Shown here: positions 28,434-38,424 of the stretch, piece by piece
Numbering within the stretch: the first letter of the stretch is position 1
Layout of the letters: the number at the start of each line of letters is the position of its first letter
The notes under the pieces: generated by a model
What the model was told of the DNA's origin: nothing
Databases searched by the model: none
The model's input: only the letters and a program-made list of their open reading frames with translations
Translations under genes and position numbers: made by a program
From: Stenotrophomonas oahuensis
GTDB taxonomy: Bacteria > Pseudomonadota > Gammaproteobacteria > Xanthomonadales > Xanthomonadaceae
Assembly: GCF_031834595.1 (NCBI RefSeq)
Contig: NZ_CP115541.1
Coordinates: 1,647,001 to 1,711,000, forward strand
Length of the DNA: 64,000 nt
Reading direction: 5' to 3'

Positions 28434-28724
28434 TTAGCTGCCGTCTACTTCCGCGTAACGCACTATGGCGGCGTCTGAGCTTTCAGACGGTGCTGCCAAG
28501 GTGATGGTGATCTCGCCCGGTGTGCAGTCAGCGCGGATCTGTTCGCCGGGCTCAAAGCCGAGGCGACGCAGCCAGGGGCCGCGCAGGTAGATGGAAGGTG
28601 TTGCGGCTTCCTGTTCCTGCAGGTCCGTTGGGACGGAGTGGACGTTGGGGAAATGCCGCGTGCTCGGGCGCGGGGCGGTGGTGCTGGGTACTGCTTCCTG
28701 CGGCTGATCGAAGTGCTGATGCAT
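28434..28724 (-). CDS. SymE-like toxin-family protein
   Basis: 96 residues. The N-terminal half is low-complexity (Pro/Thr/His-rich). The C-terminal half holds a SymE-type segment, PSIYLRGPWLRRLGFEPGEQ followed by IRADCTPGEITITLA, the AbrB-like fold of SymE proteins. E. coli SymE is an SOS-induced, RNA-affecting toxin silenced by the antisense RNA SymR. I chose the ATG at 28724 because GGAG is about 8 bases upstream and the conserved part lies well inside. No partner toxin or Rhs gene is next to it. Confidence 0.75.
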   Translation of the reverse strand: MHQHFDQPQEAVPSTTAPRPSTRHFPNVHSVPTDLQEQEAATPSIYLRGPWLRRLGFEPGEQIRADCTPGEITITLAAPSESSDAAIVRYAEVDGS

Positions 28725-28749
28725 GTGATGACTCCGGCTGGAAGGAACA

Positions 28750-28890
28750 CCCTCGCCTGAAAGGCGAGGGGAAGTCGGGAGGTCAAAACCGTAACTTGGC
28801 AGACGGCGGGCGTATTCCCACATGAGGGTGTTGTATTAGCCACCCTCCCGACGTGGGACCTTCTACATTTTCGCCAAGTTGGAGTTTTGA
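28750..28890 (-). other. Structured region upstream of the SymE-like gene
   Basis: A 9-bp hairpin, CCCTCGCCT / AGGCGAGGG with a GAA loop (28750-28770). Then arms GTCGGGAGG (28774-28782) with CCTCCCGAC (28844-28852), and TCAAAACCGTAACTTGGC (28783-28800) with GCCAAGTTGGAGTTTTGA (28873-28890; 15 of 18 pair). The last two pairings cross each other, as in a pseudoknot or two alternative folds. The rest of 28725-29150 has no gene I can support. Confidence 0.6.
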
Positions 28891-29150
28891 GCTCCGTCGA
28901 GTCACCATGCCGTTGGGCGTTCAACTCACCAAGCAATTTGTTTTCATTGGTTTTTTGCGACACCGCCGGCGCAACGCGGGCGTGTCGGGATTGGGCCGGA
29001 AATGCCGGATGTGCGGCGGATTAGCGTGATCTGGTGCGCGGTTTGGGCATCCGGTCAGCGGAATGACGCGTATGGCGCAGACAAATTCGAAATGTCGCGA
29101 AGGGCCAATCTTGCGTCGCGGGTGAGTGGCGGTGCGAACGGTGTGGGTGG

Positions 29151-29176
29151 GGTATCGACCAACGGTCGATACCTAC
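29151..29176 (-). repeat. GTAG palindromic element
   Basis: GGTATCGACC AAC GGTCGATACC then TAC, with the GTAG head on the minus strand, 53 bases after the oxygenase gene. Confidence 0.85.
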
Positions 29177-29228
29177 CGGTTTCGTCCAGGTTCCGATTTC
29201 CGTCACGTGGTGACGGTTGGAGGCGGGG

Positions 29229-29957
29229 TCAGGCGCCGCCGTAAAGACGCTGCGCGCTCTGGAACAGAATCCAGCTGGTCGCAATGAACTTGTCCCCACC
29301 CTCGGGCCGGTTCCCACGATGCGTATGCGTAAACGCCGTCGGTGCAATCAACAGGCTGCCGGTACGCGGCGCGATCTTCCGTTCCTGGAACATGAACTCG
29401 GTCTCGCCGGCCTGGAAGTCGTCATTGAGGTACAACGTCCACAGCAGGTGCCGGTGCAGGGTCTCGCCCGCCGGATCGCGGGGATACAGCTCGCAATGCC
29501 AGTACGGATAACCCCCCTCGCCCGCCGCATACCATTGCAGGTTGATGGCGCCGGGGCGCAGGCACGTACGGGCCAGTTCGGAAAGCTGGGCATCTTCCAT
29601 CCCGGGGAAGTCATCGGCAGACAGCCGACGTGCACTGCCGTCGGTGTCTTGAACCTGCAACATCAGCGGCGAGATCAACGCCTGTGGATAACGGCGTAGA
29701 TAACTCAATACGCCTTTGAATACGGCCTGCTGCAACAGCATTTCCACCTGCTGCCATTCGGCGCGGCCGCTGATGCGCAGGTCCTTGCTGTGCTTGAGTT
29801 CCGGGAATACGCCACTGCCCACTTCACCGGGTTGCAGCTGGGCGCTGGCGCGCATCTGCGCCAGGATCGCGGCGCACGCTTCGGCGGGGATGGCGTTGTG
29901 GATTACTTCAATGAAATCGCGCGGCGTTTCGGCGGTCATGAGTCGGTCCGTGAGCAT
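29229..29957 (-). CDS. 2-oxoglutarate/Fe(II)-dependent oxygenase family protein
   Basis: 242 residues from ATG 29957 (MLTDRLMTAETPRDF); an ATG at 29939 is equally possible. A prolyl-4-hydroxylase-like jelly-roll: the iron-binding part shows the pattern W-H-C-E-L-Y-P-R-D (WYAAGEGGYPYWHCELYPRD), HLLWTLYLNDDFQAGETEF, and the distal His with the 2OG-binding basic residue in THTHRGNRPEGGDKFIATSW. Substrate unknown. It lies next to fbp on the same strand, about 100 bases away. Confidence 0.8.
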   Translation of the reverse strand: MLTDRLMTAETPRDFIEVIHNAIPAEACAAILAQMRASAQLQPGEVGSGVFPELKHSKDLRISGRAEWQQVEMLLQQAVFKGVLSYLRRYPQALISPLMLQVQDTDGSARRLSADDFPGMEDAQLSELARTCLRPGAINLQWYAAGEGGYPYWHCELYPRDPAGETLHRHLLWTLYLNDDFQAGETEFMFQERKIAPRTGSLLIAPTAFTHTHRGNRPEGGDKFIATSWILFQSAQRLYGGA

Positions 29958-30063
29958 TCGCCCCCGATGTTGACCGGTGCCATGCGTGATGTCACGCCGT
30001 TGCCATGTGACAGATTCCACATAATGCAGGGGTCAGCCGGCGACCGACCCCCGCATGCGTGCA

Positions 30064-31080
30064 TCAGCCCTGCGCGGCGTCGTGCTCGCGGTGATAACGG
30101 GTGGCTTCGGCCACTTCGTTCTTCGAGCCGAGGAACACCGGCACGCGCTGATGCAGGTGGTCCGGCTGGATGTCCAGAATGCGCTCGCGGCCAGTGGTGG
30201 CGGCACCACCGGCCTGTTCCACCAGCAGGCCCATCGGGTTGGCTTCGTACATCAGGCGCAGCTTGCCGGCCTTGCTCGGGTCTTTCTTGTCCCACGGGTA
30301 GATGAAGATGCCGCCGCGGGTGAGAATGCGGTGCACGTCGGCCACCATGCTGGCGATCCAGCGCATGTTGAAGTTCTTGCCGCGTGCGCCTTCCTTGCCG
30401 GCCAGCAGGTCCTGTACATAGCCCTGCATGGGGACTTCCCAGTGGCGCTGGTTGGACATGTTGATGGCGAATTCCTGGGTGTCTTCCGGAATCTGCATGT
30501 TCGGCGTGGTCAGCACGAACTCGCCCTTCTCGCGGTCCAGGGTGAAGGCGTGGGTGCCGTGGCCGGTGGTCAGCACCATCTGGGTGCTGGGCCCGTAGAT
30601 GCAGTAACCAGCGGCAATCTGCGCGGTGCCCGGCTGCAGGAAGCTTTCATCATTCGGCTGCTCGGTGCCCGGCGGGCAGCGCAGCACCGAGAAGATGGTG
30701 CCGACCGACACGTTCACGTCGATGTTGGAGCTGCCATCGAGGGGATCGAACAGCAGCAGGAAGTCGCCGCGCGGGTAGGTGTCCGGCACGGGCTGGCAGT
30801 GGTCCATTTCTTCCGAGGCGCAGGCGGCCAGGTGGCCACCCCAGGCGTTGGCTTCAAGCAGGATCTCGTTGCTGATCACGTCCAGCTTCTTCTGCGCTTC
30901 GCCCTGCACGTTGCCGGTGCCGGCGTCACCGAGCACGCCACCCAGTGCGCCCTTGCTCACGGCGATGGAGATGCTGGTGCAGGCGCGGCCGACGACGGCG
31001 ATGAGCTGGCGCAGGTCGGCGTTGATGCGGCCGGCATGCTGTTCTTCGATCAGGTACCGGGTGAGCGACGTACGGGACAT
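30064..31080 (-). CDS. fbp: Fructose-1,6-bisphosphatase, class I
   Basis: 338 residues, the gluconeogenic enzyme that removes the 1-phosphate of fructose 1,6-bisphosphate. Metal-site segments: [28 protein letters not shown] and [28 protein letters not shown]. Length is typical. Useful here because pyruvate and glyceraldehyde phosphate from uronate breakdown must feed gluconeogenesis. A GTAG pair separates it from the upstream aminotransferase gene. Confidence 0.97.
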   Translation of the reverse strand: MSRTSLTRYLIEEQHAGRINADLRQLIAVVGRACTSISIAVSKGALGGVLGDAGTGNVQGEAQKKLDVISNEILLEANAWGGHLAACASEEMDHCQPVPDTYPRGDFLLLFDPLDGSSNIDVNVSVGTIFSVLRCPPGTEQPNDESFLQPGTAQIAAGYCIYGPSTQMVLTTGHGTHAFTLDREKGEFVLTTPNMQIPEDTQEFAINMSNQRHWEVPMQGYVQDLLAGKEGARGKNFNMRWIASMVADVHRILTRGGIFIYPWDKKDPSKAGKLRLMYEANPMGLLVEQAGGAATTGRERILDIQPDHLHQRVPVFLGSKNEVAEATRYHREHDAAQG

Positions 31081-31167
31081 GAAATGACTGCCAAAGACAT
31101 TCGGGGGCCGTATTGTGGCCCGTTCGGTGGGGCATTACGAGGCGAAGCGTCGGGTAACCGTTTCCAG

Positions 31168-31244
31168 GTAGTGCCGGCCGCTGGCCGGCAACCTAATGAG
31201 CTTCGGATGCAGGTGCGTGGTTGCCGGCCAGCGGCCGGCACTAC
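31168..31244. repeat. Inverted pair of GTAG palindromic elements
   Basis: 31168-31190 (GTAGTGCCGGCCGCTGGCC...) and its reverse complement at 31221-31244, 30 bases apart, between fbp and the aminotransferase gene. The pair could fold into a long hairpin. Confidence 0.9.
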
Positions 31245-31286
31245 CGGGATCCCGGTGAGCAAAGATGACAGATGGTCGTGCAGATA

Positions 31287-31317
31287 GCAGAACGGCCGCA
31301 CAGGGCGGCCGTTCTGC
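31287..31317 (-). terminator. Hairpin after the aminotransferase gene
   Basis: A 13-bp perfect stem GCAGAACGGCCGC / GCGGCCGTTCTGC with a 5-base loop, 21 bases after the stop. No U-run, so it is a terminator of uncertain strength. Confidence 0.6.
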
Positions 31318-31337
31318 GTGCAACGTGTTGCGGTGGA

Positions 31338-32552
31338 TCAGCCCTTGGCGACCGTCGCCACGGCCTTGGCCACGTACTCCAGGTTGCCCTGGTTCAGCGC
31401 GGCCACGCAGATACGGCCGGTGCCGACGGCGTAGATGCCGAACTCGTCACGCAGGCGGTCCACCTGCGGGCGGGTCAGGCCGGAGTACGAGAACATGCCG
31501 GCCTGGTCGTTGATGAAGGCGAACTCCGGTGCGCCTGCGGCGACCAGGTTCTGCACCAGGCCATGACGCAGGGCGTGGATGCGCTCGCGCATCTCGGTCA
31601 GTTCCTGCTCCCACATCTGCCGCAGCTCGGGGCTGGTCAGCACACCGGCCACCAGCGCCGCACCGTGGTTCGACGGGCTGGAGTAGATGGTGCGGATGAT
31701 GCGCTTCACCTGCGACTGCACGGCCTTGGCGGCGTTCGCGTCCGGAGCCACCACCGACAGCGCACCCACGCGCTCGCCATACAGCGAGAACGACTTGGAG
31801 TACGAGTTGGCGACCACGAAGCTGTCGATGCCGGCTTCGGCGATGATGCGCACCGCAGCGCCGTCTTCGAAGATGCCCTTGTCGAAGCCCTGGTAGGCCA
31901 TGTCGATGAACGGGAACAGCTGGCGGTCCTTCAGCAGCTGCGCCACCTGCTTCCACTGCTCGACGGTGAGGTCGGCACCGGTCGGGTTGTGGCAGCACGC
32001 ATGCAGCAGCACCACGGTGCCCGGCTGCAGCTTTTCCAGGTCGGCCAGCATGCCGGCGAAGTCCACGCCGTGGGTGGCGGCGTCGAAGTAGGTGTATTCC
32101 ACCACTTCAAAGCCGGCGGCACCGAACACCGCGCGGTGGTTTTCCCAGCTGGGGTTGCTGATGGCGATGGTGGCGTGCGGCAGCAGCTTGTGCAGCAGGT
32201 CCGCGCCCACGCGCAGCGCACCGCTGCCGCCGATGGTCTGCGAGGTGGCCACGCGGCCGGCGGCCAGCAGCGGCGAGTCTTTGCCGAACACCAGTTCGCG
32301 GGTGGCCTGGGTGTAGGCCGGCAGCCCGTCGATCGGCAGGTAGCCGCGCGGTTTGGCCTCGTTGGCCAGCTGCTGTTCAATCTGCTTTACGGCGCGCAGC
32401 AGCGGAATGCGGCCGCTCTCGTCGTAATAGATGCCCACGCCCAGGTTGACCTTGGTCGAACGGCTGTCGGCGTTGTATGCCTCGGTCAGGCCCAGGATCG
32501 GGTCGCCCGGGACCAGTTCCACGTTTGCAAAGAAGGACACGGCGGTACTCAT
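31338..32552 (-). CDS. tyrB: Aromatic amino acid / aspartate aminotransferase
   Basis: 404 residues, a fold-type I PLP enzyme of the AAT-Ia/Ib group with FFANVELVPGDPILGL at the N-terminus as in E. coli TyrB/AspC. The PLP lysine is in NSYSKSFSLYGERVG, substrate/phosphate contacts in HACCHNPTGADL and the C-terminal Arg in GTGRICVAALN. It transaminates aspartate or aromatic amino acids with 2-oxoglutarate. I chose ATG 32552 because the family begins there. Confidence 0.93.
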   Translation of the reverse strand: MSTAVSFFANVELVPGDPILGLTEAYNADSRSTKVNLGVGIYYDESGRIPLLRAVKQIEQQLANEAKPRGYLPIDGLPAYTQATRELVFGKDSPLLAAGRVATSQTIGGSGALRVGADLLHKLLPHATIAISNPSWENHRAVFGAAGFEVVEYTYFDAATHGVDFAGMLADLEKLQPGTVVLLHACCHNPTGADLTVEQWKQVAQLLKDRQLFPFIDMAYQGFDKGIFEDGAAVRIIAEAGIDSFVVANSYSKSFSLYGERVGALSVVAPDANAAKAVQSQVKRIIRTIYSSPSNHGAALVAGVLTSPELRQMWEQELTEMRERIHALRHGLVQNLVAAGAPEFAFINDQAGMFSYSGLTRPQVDRLRDEFGIYAVGTGRICVAALNQGNLEYVAKAVATVAKG

Positions 32553-32713
32553 TCGAAATGACGGATGGGGAGGTTTCGCGCTCGGTGTTACGGCAGCATG
32601 GGCCGAAACAGCGCCATCGTAACAAAGCCGTGGCATGGGCGCGGCGGCTCTCGTCACCTTCCATGCCGTACGCTGACAGACGGCCTTCCCCCCACCGGAG
32701 ACCCTGCCCCCGC

Positions 32714-34843
32714 ATGCGTCGCTTTATCCCCCTGTTGCGCCATTCATCGTTCATCGTCGCCGGCGCGTTGCCGGTCACCGCCCTGGCCCAGGCCGCCGAG
32801 GCCCCGGGCATCGAGCGCCTGCCCACGGTGCAGGTCCAGGCCGCGCGCGGCCAGCGGGTCGCCGACGTCGACCTGCCGGCGTCGATCAGCACCGTGCAGC
32901 TGGATGACGAGGTCATTGGCACCCTCGCCCAGGTCAGCGAGGCGCTGAACGGCGTGCCGGGCCTGCTGGCGCGTGACCGCCAGAACCTGGCCCAGGACAC
33001 CCAGCTCTCCATCCGTGGCTTCGGCGCACGCTCCACCTTCGGGGTGCGCGGGGTACGGGTGCTGGTGGATGGGGTGCCGGCGACCATGCCGGACGGCCAG
33101 GGCCAGCTTTCCCACGCCAGCCTGCTTTCGGCGCAGCGTATCGAGGTGCTGCGCGGGCCGTTCTCGGCGCTGTATGGCAACTCGTCCGGTGGCGTGGTGC
33201 AGGTGTGGAGCGCCGACGGCGCGGCGGGCGATCCGTGGCGGGCGCGTGTGGCCGCCGGCAGCGACGCCACCCTGAGCGCCGGCGCGCAGCTGCGCGGGCA
33301 GCAGGGACCGCTGCGCTACAACCTGGCCGCCAACCACTTTGAAACCGCCGGCTGGCGCGAGCACAGCCGGGCGCGGCGTGAATCGTTCAATGGCCGGCTG
33401 GGCGTGGATGTCGGCGGCGGCCAGCTGGATCTGGTGCTGAACTACCTGGATGCGCCGGATGCACAGGACCCGCTGGGCCTGACCCGCGCGCAGGTCAACG
33501 CCAACCCGCGCCAGGCCACGGCGGTGGCCACCCAGTACAACACCCGAAAATCCGTACGCCAGGGCCAGGCCGGCCTGGTCTTCACCCGTACCGAGGGCGC
33601 GCAGACCTGGCGGGCGATGGGCTATGCCGGCCAGCGCCAGGTGGAGCAGTACCTGGCCATTCCGCCGGGCCCGCAGGCCAATCCGCTGCATGCCGGCGGA
33701 GTGATCGACCTGGACGGCGGTTACGGCGGGCTGGACCTGCGCTGGGCCTGGCAGGGCGACTGGCTGGGCCGGCCGCTGGAAGCGGTGATCGGTGCCAATG
33801 CCGACCAGCAGACGCAGGATCGCCGAGGTTACGAGAACTTCATCGGCTCAGACCTGGGTGTGCGTGGCGCGTTGAGCCGCGACCAGCGCGATCGCGTGCG
33901 CAACGTGGACCAGTTCGCCCAGGTGAACTGGCAGTGGGCTCCGCGCTGGTCGGCGCTGCTGGGGCTGCGCCACAGCACCGTGCGCTTCCGCTCCAACGAT
34001 GACTACATCACCGCGCGCAACCCCGACGACAGCGGCTCACGCGACTACAGCGCCACCACCCCGGTGGGCGGCGTGGTGTTCCATGCCAGCGACGCCTGGC
34101 GGGTGTACGCCTCGGCCGGGCGCGGCTTTGAAACCCCGACCTTCAACGAACTGGGCTACCGCAACGACGGCGGAGCCGGGCTGGCGTTGAACCTCGACCC
34201 GGCCCGCAGCCGCAATCTGGAGTTGGGCACCAAGTGGCGCGGGGCCGGTGGTGCGGCCTTCGAGGCGGCGGTGTTCCGCGCCGATACCGATGACGAACTG
34301 GCCGTGGCCAGCAACACCAACGGCCGCAGCACCTACCGCAACATCGGGCGCACCCGCCGCCAGGGCGTGGAGGCCAGCCTGCAGCAGCCGCTGGCCGCGC
34401 AGCTGGACCTGACCCTTGCGTACACGTACATCGAGGCTACCGTGCGCGAGCCGTATGCCACCTGCGCCAGCAGCGGCTGTGCGGTGCCGGACACGGTGGT
34501 GGCGTCCGGGTCGCGGCTGCCCGGGGTGCCGAAGCAACAGGCGTTCGCGCGGCTGGATTACCGGCCCGGGGACTGGCAATGGGCCGGGGAAGTTGTGGCG
34601 TCCAGCGATACGGTGGTGAATGACCTGGCCAGTGATACGGCGGCCGGGTATGCGTTGCTGAACCTGGAGGCGGCGAGGAACTGGCGCACCGCACAGGGGA
34701 CGCTGAGGGCGTTCGCGCGGGTGGATAACGTGCTGGACCAGCGCTATGTGGGGTCGGTGATCGTCAACGACGGGAATCAGCGGTACTTCGAGCCGGGGGC
34801 GGACCGGCGCTATGGCGTGGGCCTGCAGTGGTCGTGGTTGTAA
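32714..34843 (+). CDS. TonB-dependent outer-membrane receptor
   Basis: 709 residues. Signal peptide (to about ALAQ-AAE), a TonB-box-like segment (LPTVQVQAARG), a plug domain (STVQLDDEVI ... LSIRGFGARSTFGVRGVRVL ... GPFSALYGNSSGGVVQVW) and a 22-strand-type barrel that ends in YGVGLQWSWL with an aromatic last residues pattern. The VRVLVDGVPATMPDGQGQ plug resembles receptors annotated for siderophores or vitamin-type ligands; the ligand is unknown. Divergent from the aminotransferase gene, with a 160-base spacer. Confidence 0.92.
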   Translation: MRRFIPLLRHSSFIVAGALPVTALAQAAEAPGIERLPTVQVQAARGQRVADVDLPASISTVQLDDEVIGTLAQVSEALNGVPGLLARDRQNLAQDTQLSIRGFGARSTFGVRGVRVLVDGVPATMPDGQGQLSHASLLSAQRIEVLRGPFSALYGNSSGGVVQVWSADGAAGDPWRARVAAGSDATLSAGAQLRGQQGPLRYNLAANHFETAGWREHSRARRESFNGRLGVDVGGGQLDLVLNYLDAPDAQDPLGLTRAQVNANPRQATAVATQYNTRKSVRQGQAGLVFTRTEGAQTWRAMGYAGQRQVEQYLAIPPGPQANPLHAGGVIDLDGGYGGLDLRWAWQGDWLGRPLEAVIGANADQQTQDRRGYENFIGSDLGVRGALSRDQRDRVRNVDQFAQVNWQWAPRWSALLGLRHSTVRFRSNDDYITARNPDDSGSRDYSATTPVGGVVFHASDAWRVYASAGRGFETPTFNELGYRNDGGAGLALNLDPARSRNLELGTKWRGAGGAAFEAAVFRADTDDELAVASNTNGRSTYRNIGRTRRQGVEASLQQPLAAQLDLTLAYTYIEATVREPYATCASSGCAVPDTVVASGSRLPGVPKQQAFARLDYRPGDWQWAGEVVASSDTVVNDLASDTAAGYALLNLEAARNWRTAQGTLRAFARVDNVLDQRYVGSVIVNDGNQRYFEPGADRRYGVGLQWSWL

Positions 34844-34854
34844 TGCGAGGGCCG

Positions 34855-34958
34855 GCGCACGACCAACGGTCGTGCGCTACCGCGTGACAGTTCCATGGTG
34901 TCATCCGCCCGCGTTACGTTACCGGGGCAACCGGTAGCGCACGACCGTTGGTCGTGCG
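34855..34958. repeat. Inverted pair of GTAG palindromic elements
   Basis: 34855-34880 (minus orientation) and 34934-34958 (plus), both with core GCACGACC / GGTCGTGC, after the receptor gene and before a convergent small gene. Confidence 0.9.
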
Positions 34959-34999
34959 GCCATGAACGCGTCAGCACCCACGCGTCCCCGCCCCACCGG

Positions 35000-35377
<378 letters not shown>

Positions 35378-35440
35378 TCACAGCTGGATAACGGCCACAG
35401 GCTTATTCCTGCCCACCCTGCCTGCTGCCGGAGACGTGTC

Positions 35441-35839
35441 ATGCCCCGCCCCGACCGCCGCATCGCCCCTGCCGTGTTCAGCGCCTACCGGCTGCCTGAT
35501 CCGAACGGGCGCAACCGCCGCCGTGCGCGCGCTGTGGAACCGCAGGCGGTGGCGCAGGACTACGTGCAGTACATGCGCAGCGACTTTGAGCGCCGCCGCA
35601 GCGCCTCACGCCGACGCTGGGAAGACCTGTACCCAGCCTACGCCTTTGCGCTGACGACCCATAGCGCCGACTGGCCGCGCGGCGACGACGGCGACACAGA
35701 CGGCGAACTGGCCGAACAGTGGGAACAGATGCGCGGGGCCTCGCGGCTGGGCTGGCCGCAGGCGCGGGCGGTGGTCGAAGATGCTTGGCTGGCGCTGGAC
35801 CACATGCCGCCCACGGCGGTACATGGATTACTGCAGTAG
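35441..35839 (+). CDS. Hypothetical protein, soluble, Arg-rich
   Basis: 132 residues with GGAG 9 bases before the ATG. Basic N-terminal half (FERRRSASRRRWEDLYPAYAFA), acidic middle (GDDGDTDGELAEQWEQM) and a helical end (ARAVVEDAWLALDHM). No signal peptide and no domain recognised. It looks like a conserved xanthomonad small protein, but I cannot name it. Confidence 0.65.
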   Translation: MPRPDRRIAPAVFSAYRLPDPNGRNRRRARAVEPQAVAQDYVQYMRSDFERRRSASRRRWEDLYPAYAFALTTHSADWPRGDDGDTDGELAEQWEQMRGASRLGWPQARAVVEDAWLALDHMPPTAVHGLLQ

Positions 35840-35936
35840 GCGGGAAATGTTGACCATTAATCTTCCACGCCGAAACTGACGGAGTTGGGCCGCATTTGCC
35901 CCCTAGTTTCTGTCTTCCACTAGCATTGCCCGATCA

Positions 35937-36719
35937 ATGAATCGGAGCAACTCAGTGGACGACGCATCAAAATCGGTATCCCAGGTGAGCTGGACGGCCA
36001 AGTTCACTCTTGCAGGAGTAGCGCTGCTGCTGACCACTGCCGTGACTGCGGGCGGCATCCTTCTCTACTGGGTGGGCTCAGTCGCCCGGGCAACCTATCT
36101 CTCGGAACTAGGCGTGCCAGTGGATGCCTTTGACAGGACACGTGAGTCCATCATCGAATGGGGAGCGTATTCATTCTTCTTCAAATGGGCCGACTATCTG
36201 GATGTCTTGGGGAGTCGTCCTTGGGCTGTGGTCGTAGTTGGATTCGCGACATTCGCACTCGCCATGTCCTACTTCTGGCCATCCACCCCGAAGAAGGCAG
36301 CCTCTGGAGGACCTCGTACGCGTGCTGTCGTTTACAGCACGATCGCAGCCCTCGTCGCACCCATGATATCGCTCGTCTTGATGGCCGGAGTTGTACTCGT
36401 TCTCGGTCTACCTGCTGCAATGGGGGAAAGTCGCGGAGAGCAGCTTGCGCAAAAGCTTAAAACGGGTGCGTGTATGGATGAGTATTCAGGGAGTTGCCAG
36501 GAGCTCTGGCGCGAGAATCGACCGATCGGAAAAGGGGCTGTGATTTCAGAATCGGGAACCCGGATTGCATTCTTCGATGCCTGCGCGGGCCGAACGGTGG
36601 TGATGGACGTCTCTGGCACAGAGATCCGATCCAGCGGGAAATATGCCGGCCACGAGGCGCTGCATCAGAGCTGCAAATCGTTGATGTCAGCTGCGGCCAT
36701 TGAGGCCTCGGAGGCGTAG
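35937..36719 (+). CDS. Predicted inner-membrane protein, unknown function
   Basis: 260 residues with three hydrophobic helices (FTLAGVALLLTTAVTAGGILLY, AVVVVGFATFALAMSYF, TIAALVAPMISLVLMAGVVLVL) and a C-terminal soluble domain of about 100 residues with four cysteines (GACMDEYSGSCQELW, FFDACAGRTVV, HQSCKSL). Base composition is lower in GC than neighbouring housekeeping genes, suggesting transfer. No domain recognised. Confidence 0.7.
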   Translation: MNRSNSVDDASKSVSQVSWTAKFTLAGVALLLTTAVTAGGILLYWVGSVARATYLSELGVPVDAFDRTRESIIEWGAYSFFFKWADYLDVLGSRPWAVVVVGFATFALAMSYFWPSTPKKAASGGPRTRAVVYSTIAALVAPMISLVLMAGVVLVLGLPAAMGESRGEQLAQKLKTGACMDEYSGSCQELWRENRPIGKGAVISESGTRIAFFDACAGRTVVMDVSGTEIRSSGKYAGHEALHQSCKSLMSAAAIEASEA

Positions 36720-36739
36720 CCACCTCTCGTCGCTGTGGA

Positions 36740-37129
36740 TCAGCCGGTGCGCGGGCGGAAGCGCGCGCCCAGCCAGATGCCTACGGCCTGGAACGGCAAC
36801 GACACCAGCAGAGCTGCCACGAACCAGAAAGGGTAGTCGCTGCCTTGGTCCCACGCAGCAAACGCCGAGGCCCCGACGATCATCGCCCACACGATGCCAC
36901 CGTGCAGCCACGGCCAGGTGGGGGCATAGCGGCTGGCGAATGCGCAGGCGGCAAAGCCGCCCAGAATCGTCCAGCCCAGATCCCAGGCCAGGCGACCCTC
37001 CCCCTGCCCCAGGCCAACCCAAGGCGCGACCCAGCCGCCCGCGCCGCTGACCATGCCCAGCACGAACAGCGCCACGACCACGCACAGCACGGACAGGGCC
37101 GGGGTTTTGAGGAGAGACAAGGCGGACAT
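36740..37129 (-). CDS. Predicted four-helix membrane protein, unknown function
   Basis: 129 residues, four membrane segments (SVLCVVVALFVLGMVS, LGWTILGGFAACAFASRY, GGIVWAMIVGASAFAAW, FWFVAALLVSLPFQAVGIWL) and a short basic tail (GARFRPRTG). Convergent with the preceding gene, 20 bases apart. No family recognised. Confidence 0.7.
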   Translation of the reverse strand: MSALSLLKTPALSVLCVVVALFVLGMVSGAGGWVAPWVGLGQGEGRLAWDLGWTILGGFAACAFASRYAPTWPWLHGGIVWAMIVGASAFAAWDQGSDYPFWFVAALLVSLPFQAVGIWLGARFRPRTG

Positions 37130-37242
37130 GGGCGGCTACAGGGGGGAAACGGCCTCCATTATGGTGGGGTCCATGAGGAGCCGGCCAGCGCTATGCCCGC
37201 CATCCTTGGCGGGCACCCTTCGGGCCGTCACTGCGTGACGTT

Positions 37243-37264
37243 GAGAACGGCTCCTGCCGTTCTC
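37243..37264 (-). terminator. Hairpin after adhP
   Basis: GAGAACGG / CCGTTCTC with a 6-base loop (CTCCTG), 17 bases after the adhP stop. No strong U-run. Confidence 0.55.
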
Positions 37265-37280
37265 TTCGGCACTACCGGGC

Positions 37281-38309
37281 TCAGCGGTTCATGTCCAGCA
37301 CCACGCGGCCCTCGATCTTGCCGGCGTGCATGCGCGCGAAGATGTCGTTGATGTTGTCCAGTGAATCGCTGGTGACGGTGGCAGCAACCTTGCCCTGCTC
37401 GGCGAACGCCAGCGACTCCTGCAGGTCCAGCCGGGTGCCGACGATCGAGCCGCGCACGGTGATGCCGTTGAGCACCATGCCGAAGATGTCCAGCGGGAAC
37501 TGGCCCGGCGGCAGGCCGTTGAGCGACACCGTGCCGCCACGACGCACCATGCCCAACGCCTGCTCGAATGCCTTCGGCGAAACGGCGGTGACCAGTGCAC
37601 CATGCGCGCCGCCAATCTCCTTCTTCAGGAATGCGGCCGGGTCCGTGTTGCGCGCATTGACGGTTACGGTGGCACCGAGGCGCTGCGCCAGCGCCAGCTT
37701 GTCATCGTCGATATCCACCGCCGCCACGTTCAGGCCCATCGCCTTCGCGTACTGCACCGCCATGTGGCCAAGACCGCCCACGCCGGAAATCACCACCCAC
37801 TCGCCGGGCTTGGTATCGGTAACTTTCAGGCCCTTGTAGACGGTGACGCCGGCGCACAGGATCGGAGCCACTTCAATGAAACCGATGCCCTTGGGCAGCA
37901 GGCCGACGTAGTCCGCATTGGCCAGCGCGTACTCGGCGAAGCCACCGTTCACCGAGTAACCGCTGTTCTGCTGGGCTTCGCACAGCGTTTCCCAGCCGCC
38001 CAGGCAGTGCTCGCAGTGGCCGCAGGCCGAGTACAGCCAGGGAATGCCGACGCGGTCGCCTTCTTTGATGTGGGTCACGCCCTGGCCCACCGCTACGACA
38101 TGGCCGACGCCCTCATGGCCGGGAATGAACGGCGGGTTCGGCTTCACCGGCCAGTCGCCCTCGGCGGCGTGCAGATCGGTGTGGCAGACACCACAGGCCT
38201 CGATCTTGACCAGGATGTCGCCCGGACCGGGGCGCGGCACTTTCACTTCCTCGATCACCAGCGGCTTGCCGAATTCGCGGACCACGGCCGCCTTCATCGT
38301 CGTGTTCAT
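37281..38309 (-). CDS. adhP: Zinc-dependent alcohol dehydrogenase (AdhP type)
   Basis: 342 residues, medium-chain dehydrogenase. Catalytic zinc ligands are in [15 protein letters not shown] and GHEGVGHVV; the structural zinc site has four cysteines ([17 protein letters not shown]). The Rossmann motif is [17 protein letters not shown], for NAD. It matches propanol-preferring AdhP. GGAG lies before the ATG at 38309 ([16 protein letters not shown]). Probably not part of the uronate regulon. Confidence 0.93.
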   Translation of the reverse strand: MNTTMKAAVVREFGKPLVIEEVKVPRPGPGDILVKIEACGVCHTDLHAAEGDWPVKPNPPFIPGHEGVGHVVAVGQGVTHIKEGDRVGIPWLYSACGHCEHCLGGWETLCEAQQNSGYSVNGGFAEYALANADYVGLLPKGIGFIEVAPILCAGVTVYKGLKVTDTKPGEWVVISGVGGLGHMAVQYAKAMGLNVAAVDIDDDKLALAQRLGATVTVNARNTDPAAFLKKEIGGAHGALVTAVSPKAFEQALGMVRRGGTVSLNGLPPGQFPLDIFGMVLNGITVRGSIVGTRLDLQESLAFAEQGKVAATVTSDSLDNINDIFARMHAGKIEGRVVLDMNR

Positions 38310-38394
38310 GGCTGCAACTCCACAGGGGGGAGTTACAGCCTGCGCCGCGCCGCTTAATGCCGCTTTGATTCCGATCAACCCGCGCGCTGAGGGG

Positions 38395-38418
38395 TTGCCA
38401 CGCATGGCGTGGCACTAC
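38395..38418 (-). repeat. GTAG palindromic element
   Basis: TTGCCACGCATGGCGTGGCA then CTAC, seven bases after the eda stop. Confidence 0.85.
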
Positions 38419-38424
38419 AGGGCC

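Noticed and set aside
29229..29699. Plus-strand open frame of 160 codons
   Set aside because: Antisense to the 2OG-Fe(II) oxygenase gene, which has its metal and cosubstrate motifs.
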